This document shows, one piece after another, positions 1 to 9,000 of a stretch of DNA of 64,000 bases (position 1 is its first letter; the number at the start of each line of letters is the position of its first letter). A model generated the notes under the pieces. That model made no database searches, had not been told where the DNA came from, and saw only the letters and a program-made list of their open reading frames with translations. The stretch spans positions 62,001 through 126,000 of the forward strand of contig NZ_FQXE01000005.1 of the NCBI RefSeq assembly GCF_900129885.1. Reading direction: 5' to 3'. The stretch is from Pollutimonas bauzanensis. Lineage in GTDB: Bacteria; Pseudomonadota; Gammaproteobacteria; Burkholderiales; Burkholderiaceae_B. Both the position numbers and the translations under genes were made by a program.

Positions 1-3000
1 ATGGCGTTGGAGACATCGCGCTTCGACTTGGTGCTCAACGTCGGCGATGGCACAGAACTGATCGCGGCCTTTCACTACTCGAAGGATGTGTTCGACGCAT
101 CTGTCATCGAAAGGCTGTTGGATCATTACATGGAGGTCCTGGAGCAGGTGGCGCAGACGGGCGCCGACTTGCCGTTGGGCGAGATCCGACTGAGCGTGGA
201 CAAGACGGCGTACGCGCCGCGTATGGACCATCCATTCCAGCCGGCAGCCGCACGCATCGGCGCGCGCGCCACCGCGCAGCCGCAGGCGCCGGCGCTGCAC
301 TGCGAGGGCGAGCGGTTGAATTATGGCCAACTCGATGCATGGGCCAACCAGATCGCGCACCGCCTGCAGCGCGGGGGTATTCGACCCGAGGAGCGTGTCG
401 GGCTGTGCGTGGAACGCTCGGCAGGACTTATCGCCGGCCTGCTGGGCATCATGAAGTCGGGCGGAGCTTTCGTGCCGCTGGATCCGGACTATCCCCCGGA
501 GCGCCTGGCTTACATGATGGAAGACGCGGGGGTAACGCGCGTGCTGGCGGATGCGCGGACAGCGGCACATTTGGCCCATCTGCTGGCCGACCGGGAGGTC
601 GTCGTCGTCTCGCAGGTGCGAGACGAGTCCGTGGCGCCGATCAACGCCGCGGTGCTGGCTGAACAACTGGCCTACGTGATCTACACGTCCGGCTCTACGG
701 GCTTGCCCAAGGGCGTGGCGATCAGCCAGCGCGCGCTTGGCCTGCACCTGGACGACTTCATCGGCACGTACGGCATCACGGCAGCGGACAAGCAGTTCCA
801 GTCGTCGACGATCAACTTCGACGTGGCGCTGCATGAGATGTTGCCGGCCCTGATCCAAGGAGGCCAGGTGGAGATGCGCGGGCCGCAGCTTTGGGATCTG
901 GAGACGACGAGCCGGCACCTGGCTGAACAGGGGGTGACGTTCTCGCGGATTCCGACGGCGTACTGGCAGCAGTGGCTGCTCAATCCACCGCCGGCGCAGT
1001 CGCTGCCGGCGCTGCGCCAGATCACGGTGGGCGGCGAGGGGTTGCCGGGTGACGCGCTGAGGCGGTGGCGCGCAGGACCGCTGGCGCACATCCGGCTGGA
1101 CAACCTGTACGGGCCGACCGAGACGACGGTGGCGTGCATGTATCGCGAGACGACGCAGGCCGATACGGACCAGGCGATCGTGTCGATCGGTGGGCCGTAC
1201 CCCTCGCGCAGCGTGTATGTGCTGGACGGCGCGGGGAACGAGGCGCCGACCCGCGGGCTGGGCGAGCTGTGCATTGGCGGCGATACGCTGGCGCGCGGCT
1301 ATCTTGGGCGTCCTGGGCTGACGGCGGAGAAGTTCGTGCCGGACCCGTACCGTGAAGACGGTGCGCGGCTGTACCGCAGCGGTGACCTGTGCCGGCGCCG
1401 GGAGGACGGGACGATCGACTTCCTGGGCCGGATGGACCAGCAGGTCAAGCTGCGCGGGTTCCGGATCGAGCCGGGCGAGATCGAGGCGGTGCTGCGGCAG
1501 GTGGCCGATGTGAACGAGGCGGCGGTCGAACTGCAAGGCGAGGGCGAGAGCAAGCGGCTGGTGGCGTACGTGGTGGGCGAGGCCGATGAGACCACGCTGC
1601 GCGAGGCAGCATCGGCCAGGCTGCCGGGGTACATGGTGCCGTCGGCCTATGTAAAGCTGGAGCAACTGCCACTGCTGCCCAGCGGGAAGGTCGATCGCAA
1701 GGCCTTGCCCGCAGCGGATGAGAATCCAGGCCGGGAGGCAGTCAGACCGGGCGATGCACGAGAAACGGCCCTGTTGTCGATCTGGTGCGAGGTGCTCGGC
1801 CGCCACGATCTGGGCGTGACGGACAACTTCTTCGAGGTGGGCGGTGATTCGATTCTGAGCCTGCAGATCATTGCGCGGGCGCGGAAGGTGGGATTGAAGC
1901 TCACACCGCGACAGATGTTCGAGCATCCGACGGTGGCCGGGCTGGCACGGATGGCACAGGACTATGGCGAGGAGATCCGGCATGCGGAGGTGCATCAGGC
2001 GCTAGGTCTGACGCCCATCCAGGCGATGTTCTTCGAGCGCTTTCCCCAAGGAGAATCGCACTGGAACCAATCTGTATTGCTAAGCATCGACGGACATCCG
2101 GATCTGGCTGCGCTGGACGCCACCTTGCGCCAGATCAGCGCCGCGCACGACGCGCTGCGTTTACGGTTTAGTCGCGCCGAACAGGGCGCTTGCTGGACGC
2201 AGCGGGTGGCGCCGACCGAAGATCATCGGTTGCTGGAGGTGATCGACCTGAAGGGCGATGTGGACTGGGCAAGTGTGCTTGAGCGGGAGGGCACGCGGCT
2301 GCAGAAAAGTCTGGATATCGAGCACGGTCCGCTGATGTGTGCGGGCTATTTCGGGCTTAAGGATGAGGCGCGGCTGCTGCTGGCTATTCACCATCTGGCG
2401 GTGGACGGGGTGTCGTGGCGGGTGCTGCTGGAGGAACTGCAGCAGGGCTACGGACAGGCGGTGAACGGCGAGGTGGCGAGCCTGCCGTCGAACATGCCGT
2501 GGAGCGCGTGGGTGCAGCGGCAGTTGGCGTATGGGCAAACCGAGGCCGTGCGGGCAGAAGCAAGTTGGTGGCGGGAGACACTGACGGGTGCAAGCGTAGC
2601 ACTACCGGTCAACACTGGGAGTAAGCCGGGAGCGGGCCGTTCAGTGACCGTGGGGCTGGACGAGATACAGACGCGGCAACTGTTGCAAGACGTGCCGCGC
2701 GCGTACCGTACGGGCGTGGAGGATATTCTGCTGACGGCGCTGGCGCAGACCTTGGCCGAATGGGCCGGCAATGGCGGGGTGCTGGTGGCGCTCGAAGGCC
2801 ATGGCCGCGAGGAGCTGGATGAAGAACTGGACCTGAGCCGCACGGTGGGGTGGTTCACGACACAGTACCCCGTGTGGCTGCACGCGGAAGAGGAACCGGG
2901 CCGGGCGATCGTGTCGGTGAAGGAGCAGTTGAGGTCGGTGCCGCGCAAGGGTCTGCACTTCGGCCTGCTGCGCGATCAGTTTGCGGAATTGCCGCGGCCG

Positions 3001-6000
3001 CGGGTGGGGTTCAACTACCTGGGGCAGTTCGACCAGAGTCTGATCGAAGGGGGTGGGTTCAGCTTCGCGCGTGAGTCAGGGGGTGAAGCCGTTGCGTCCG
3101 GACTAGTTGCAGACATGGTGCTGGACCTGAATGGGATGATTGCAGGCGGGCGGCTGTCGATGCAATGGAGCTATCGCGAGGGCGAGCTGGATGAGTCCAT
3201 CGTGCGGACGCTGGCGGATCGGTTCATCGAACGGCTGCGCGCACTGATTGTGCACTGCGCAAAGATGCGGCCGGGCGCGACGGCGTCGGACTTTCCCCTG
3301 GCGAAGCTGACGCAGGCACAGTTGAAACAGCTGAAGCTGAACCTGGATGAGATCGAGGACATCTATCCAGCGACGCCGGTTCAGCAGGGGCTGGTGTTCC
3401 ATAGCCTGATGCAATCGGGCGAGGGCGTATATGTGAACCAGAAACGCCTGACCCTGCACGGTAAGCTCGATCGGATGCGGCTGCGGGAGGCGTGGGAGGC
3501 GGCGGTGGCCCGGCATGCGGTGCTGCGCACGCATTTCGAATGGCGCCATGGCGGCGAGGCGCTGCAAGTGGTGCATCGCTCGGTGGCGCTGCCGTACGAG
3601 ACGATAGACTGGTCCGCGCTGGACGAACGGGAATACGAGTCGCGGCTAGCCCGGTGGCGAACGGACGATATCGCGCGAGGTTTCGACGTAGGACGCGCGC
3701 CGTTGCTGCGCGTGACGGTATTCGAGCGGCCGGACCGGGGCCACGACGTGGTGTGGACAGATCATCACGTGTTGATGGACGGCTGGAGCAGCGCGCGACT
3801 CATGAGCGAAATCCTGCGCCACTATAGCGGCGAGACGATTCCGGCGGAAGGCGGTCTTTACCGCGATTACGTCGCTTGGCTGCAGAATCGCGATCTGCAG
3901 GCGGACGAGTCGTATTGGCGGGAGCAGGTCCTAGACATGGACTCCCCCACGTACCTGGCCGGCATCATGGCGCGTTCGGAAGCCGCGGCTTCCGGCCACG
4001 GCGAGTTGAGCGTGGAACTGGACGCGGCGGCGACGGCCCGATTGGTCGGATTTGCACGTGAAAATCAGGTGACCGTGAACACCCTGGTGCAAGGCGCATG
4101 GTCGCTGCTGCTCGCTCGCCACACAGGCCAGGATACGGTGATTTTCGGTGCGACCGTTGCGGGGCGGCCATCGGACCTTCACGAGGTCGAAACCCTGTTG
4201 GGGCTGTTCATCAATACGCTGCCGATGGTTGTGCCGGTTCCAGAAAACGTCCGGCTGGATGAGTGGCTGCGGATTATCCAGGCCAAGGGTGTCGCCCTCC
4301 AGGAACATGCGCATGTGTCGCTGGTCGAAGTTCAACGCCTGGCTGGCAACGGCACCCAGGCGCTTTTCGATTCCATTGTGGTCTTTGAGAATTATCCCGT
4401 TGACCAGGCATTGAAAGCGGCGGGTTCCAGCGGCCTGCAGTTTGGAGGTCTACAGAACCACGAGGAAACGAACTACGCGGTGACGATGGTTGTCACGCTC
4501 GCTGACCGCTTGTCACTGCATTTTCGCTACCGGCGCAATGCGGTCGACACAAGGGCCGTCATGCAGGCGGCTGAGCTGGCAAGACAGATTCTGGTGACGC
4601 TGCCGGAAAATGGGACGCAGGCAATCGGCAACGTGCATTGGCTGGGTAGGGCTGAAATGACGCGGCTTAAAGCCCTGTCATGCGGGGAGGATATGCCTGA
4701 TATCCCGGGCATGGTCCACGAGATCGTAGCATTTCTAGCGGAGACGACGCCGGCGGCCGTGGCGCTGTTACATGGCGACGAGTCATTGAGCTACGCAAAG
4801 TTGAACGCACGGGCGAACCAGTTGGCCCACCACCTGATCGGTCTGGGCGTGGGCCCCGAGGTAAAGGTCGGGGTGGCGCTGGAGCGCTCGATCGGCCTGG
4901 TGGTGGGCCTGTTGGCGGTGCTCAAGGCAGGCGGGGCATACGTGCCGCTGGACCCGTCGTACCCGGCCGATCGGCTGGCCTACATGATGGCCGACAGCGG
5001 GTTGCAGTTGGTGCTGACACAATCGTCGGTGCGCGCGGGGCTGCCGGTGCCTGAAGGCGTGGGGGTGTTGGCGCTGGATACGCTGGATATCAGCGCGCAG
5101 CCGGCCACCAGCCCGCAGGTGCAGATCCATCCGGAGAACCTGGCGTATGTGATCTACACGTCGGGCTCGACCGGGCGCCCCAAGGGCGCGGGCAACCGGC
5201 ACAGCGCGCTAGCCAACCGGCTGGCGTGGATGCAGGAGGCCTACGGCCTGGACGCTTCGGACACAGTGCTGCAAAAGACACCGTTCAGCTTCGACGTGTC
5301 GGTGTGGGAATTCTTCTGGCCGCTGATGGTGGGTGCGCGGCTGGCGGTGGCCGAACCGGGAGTACACGGGGATCCGGCCGAGCTGGCGAGGCTGATCGAA
5401 CGTCACGGGGTGACCACGCTGCACTTCGTGCCGTCGATGCTCCAGGCGTTCGTGGCGCACGAGGCGGCGGGCCGGTGCATAGGGATCAAGCGGATCGTAT
5501 GCAGCGGCGAGGCGCTGCCGGCTTCGTTGCAGGATCAGGTATTGGCGCTGCTACCACAGGCAAGGCTATACAACCTGTACGGTCCGACGGAAGCGGCGAT
5601 CGACGTGACGCACTGGACGTGCCGGTCGGGCGATGCGGTGGTGCCGATTGGGCGGCCGATCGGCAACGCGCAGACCTACGTGCTGGACGGAGCGATGAAT
5701 CTGGCGCCGGAGGGCGTGTCCGGAGAGTTGTACTTGGGTGGAGCGGGCCTGGGCCGGGGCTACGAAGCCAAGCCGGGCCTGACGGCGGAGCGGTTCGTGC
5801 CGGATCCGTTCAGCGATGACGGCGGCCGGCTGTACCGCACGGGCGACCTGGCGCGCTGGAACAGCGAGGGCCAGTTGGAGTACCTGGGTCGGATCGATGA
5901 CCAGGTCAAGATCCGGGGATTCCGCATCGAGCTGGGCGAGGTGGAAGCGCAGCTGCAATCTCAGTCCGGAGTGCGCGAAGCGGTAGTGGTGGCGCAGGCA

Positions 6001-9000
6001 GGGCCGTCCGGCGCCCGGCTGGTGGGCTACATCACTGCGGAAGCGAACCAGCAATTGGACGGTCAGACGCTGCGCACCCAATTGGGCGCGGCACTGCCGG
6101 AATATATGGTGCCCAGCGCCATCGTGGTGTTGGAGGCGTTGCCGCTGACGGCCAACGGCAAGGTGGATCGCAAGGCGCTGCCGGCGCCGGAGTTCATCTC
6201 GCAGGCGTACGAGGCGCCGATGGGCGAGATCGAGATCGCGCTGGCGGAGATCTGGCAGCAGGTGCTGGGTGTGGCGCGGGTAGGCCGGCACGACAACTTC
6301 TTTGAGCTCGGCGGGGATTCGATCTTGAGCCTGCGGATCGTGGCGCGGGCGCGCCAGACGGGCCAGAAGGTGACGCCTCGGGAGATATTCGAGCATCCGA
6401 CAGTGGCGAGCCTGGCAACGGTAGCGGGGGAAGCGGTCGAGGACGCGTGGCATCAGGAGGTACACGAGGCGCTGGACCTCACGCCAATTCAGATCGAGTT
6501 TTTTGAACGCTTCCCTCAAGGACAGTCGCACTGGAACCAGTCGGTATTGCTGGCGGTGCAAGGCGGACTTGAGGTTCCCGCGCTGGAGCGCGCTGTTCAG
6601 GCATTGATCGAGGGTCACGATGCGTTGAGACTGCGCTTCGAGCGGGACGCCGCAGGCCGGTGGCGGCAACGTGTCGCGGCAAGCGAGGTTTCGAAGGTCC
6701 TGGAAGTGCGCGATCTGCGCGGCGTGCCGGACTGGCAGGCCTCTCTCGAGCGCGGGGGCAGCCAACTACAGCGCAGCCTTGACATCGCGCGTGGTCCGCT
6801 GCTGAAGGCGGGATATTTTGAAGTGGATGGCGGCGCGCGCTTGTTGCTGGCGATCCATCATTTGGCAGTGGACGGCGTGTCGTGGCGAGTGTTGCTTGAA
6901 GAGCTGCAACAGGCCTATGAGCGGGCGGCCAGGGGCGAGCAAGCCAATCTTGCGCCGAATACGCCATGGAGCGTGTGGGTGCAGCGGCAATTGGCGTATG
7001 GCGGGACGCCCATCGTACAGAACGAAGCGGTTTGGTGGCGTGATGCCTTGGCTGGCGCCCATGCGGCGCTACCCCTGAATACTGGCGTCGAGCCGGGCGA
7101 AAGCCGTTCGGTGGCGGCGGAGTTGGACGAGGTGGAAACCCGCCAGTTGCTGCGGGAGGCGGCGCGCAGCTATCGCGCGGGTGCGGAAGACATCCTGTTG
7201 ACGGCGCTGGCGCAGACGCTGGGTAGCTGGAACGGCTCCGGCGGCGTGCTGGTGGCGCTGGAAGGCCATGGGCGCGAGCCGCTGGATGAAGAGGCTGCCG
7301 ACCTGGATCTGAGCCGTACGGTGGGGTGGTTTACGACGCGCTACCCGGTCTGGCTGGAGGCGGGGGATGATGCGCGCCGGTCGATCGTGTCAGTGAAGGA
7401 ACGCCTGCGATCGGTTCCAAGGCGGGGATTGCATTTCGGTCTACTGGGCGAGCGAGCAGCGGATTTACGCCGGCCGTGCGTGGCGTTCAATTACCTGGGT
7501 CAGTTCGATCGCAGCCTGGCGGGCGGCGGGCGCTTCAGCTTCGCACAGGAGTCCGGCGGCGAGTCCGTAGTCCCGGGTCTGGTGGCGGATATGGCGCTGG
7601 ATCTGAACGCAATGGTAGCCAGCGGGCGCTTGTCGGTCCGCTGGAGCTACCGTGCCGGCGAACTTGACGCAACGGTGGTTCGGGGACTGGCCGATACGTT
7701 CATGGACAAGGTTCGCGTATTGATCCGGCACTGCGCCGGCAAAAAGCCGGAAGCGACGGCGTCGGACTTTCCTCTGGCACGGCTGACGCAGGCGCAACTG
7801 GAGCGCTTGGAACTGTCGCTTGAGGAGATCGAAGACATCTATCCCGCGACGCCTGTGCAGCAAGGCATGATGTTCCATAGCCTGTTGAAGTCCGGCGCAG
7901 GCGTATACGTGAACCAGAAACGGTTGACGCTGCATGGCGAGCTGGATCCAGAGCATCTGCGAACGGCATGGGAAATGGTGGTGGCGCGCCACGCGGTGTT
8001 GCGCACGCACTTTGAATGGGCCCATGGCGGCCAGGCGCTCCAGGTGGTGCAGCGCTCGGTCAAACTGCCGTACGAGATGATGGACTGGTCGGAATCATCC
8101 GCCGCGGCGTACGAAGCGAGCCTGCGAGACTGGCTTGGGGACGATATCGCGCGGGGTTTCGACACGGGCCGCGCGCCGCTGCTTCGCGTGGCGCTGTTTG
8201 CTCGTCCGGACAAGGGCTACGATCTGGTATGGACGGATCACCATGTGCTGATGGATGGCTGGAGCAGCGCGCAGCTCATGGGCGAAGTCATGCACCTGTA
8301 TGGCGTGCTGACGAACGGCGGACCGGTAACGCTGCCCGTGGGTAGGCTCTATCGTGAATACGTGGCCTGGCTGCAGGCGCGGCCTGACGCGGAACCATGG
8401 TGGCGGGAGATCGCGAGGCGGTACGAAGATCCCGCGGTCCTGCTGGAAAGCCTTGGGCGTTCACGCGTCCATGGCGAGGGGGCTGGCCAGATCCGGGAAA
8501 ACCTGGGCAAGGACTTCAGCGATTTGCTGCGCGCCACCACGCAGAAGTACCGGGTGACGCTGAATACGCTGATGCAGGCCAGTTGGGCGATCGTGCTGGC
8601 GCGCTACGGCAACCGGCGCAACGTCGCGTTCGGGGTTACCGTTTCGGGCCGGCCCGCCGAATTGGCAGACGTCGAGAGCATGATGGGGCTCTTCATCAAC
8701 ACCGTACCCCTGTGGTTTGGCGTCCCGGGCGAGGCGCCCATTGCCGCATGGTTGAGCGGACTGCAGGACCATAACAGCCAACTGAGGCAGTACGAGTACG
8801 CCTCGCTGGCCGATATCCAGCAGTGGCTGGGACGCTCGGCCGACGCGCTGTTCGATACGCTGTTGGTCTTCGAAAGTTACCCCATCGACGAAAATATCCG
8901 TGCCGGCGAATACGCGCTGGGTATTGCCGGCATCGAGACAGTAGAGAAAACACACTATCCCTTGGCCATTGCCGTCGTTCCGAACGATGCGGTCGTTGTC

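Noticed and set aside
5566-6765. 399-codon minus-strand reading frame inside the first NRPS gene (also 15545-17098 and 30607-32079)
   Set aside because: They lie opposite strongly conserved A-PCP-C sequence, have biased Arg/Gln/His composition and no recognisable motif; they are shadows of high-GC coding DNA.
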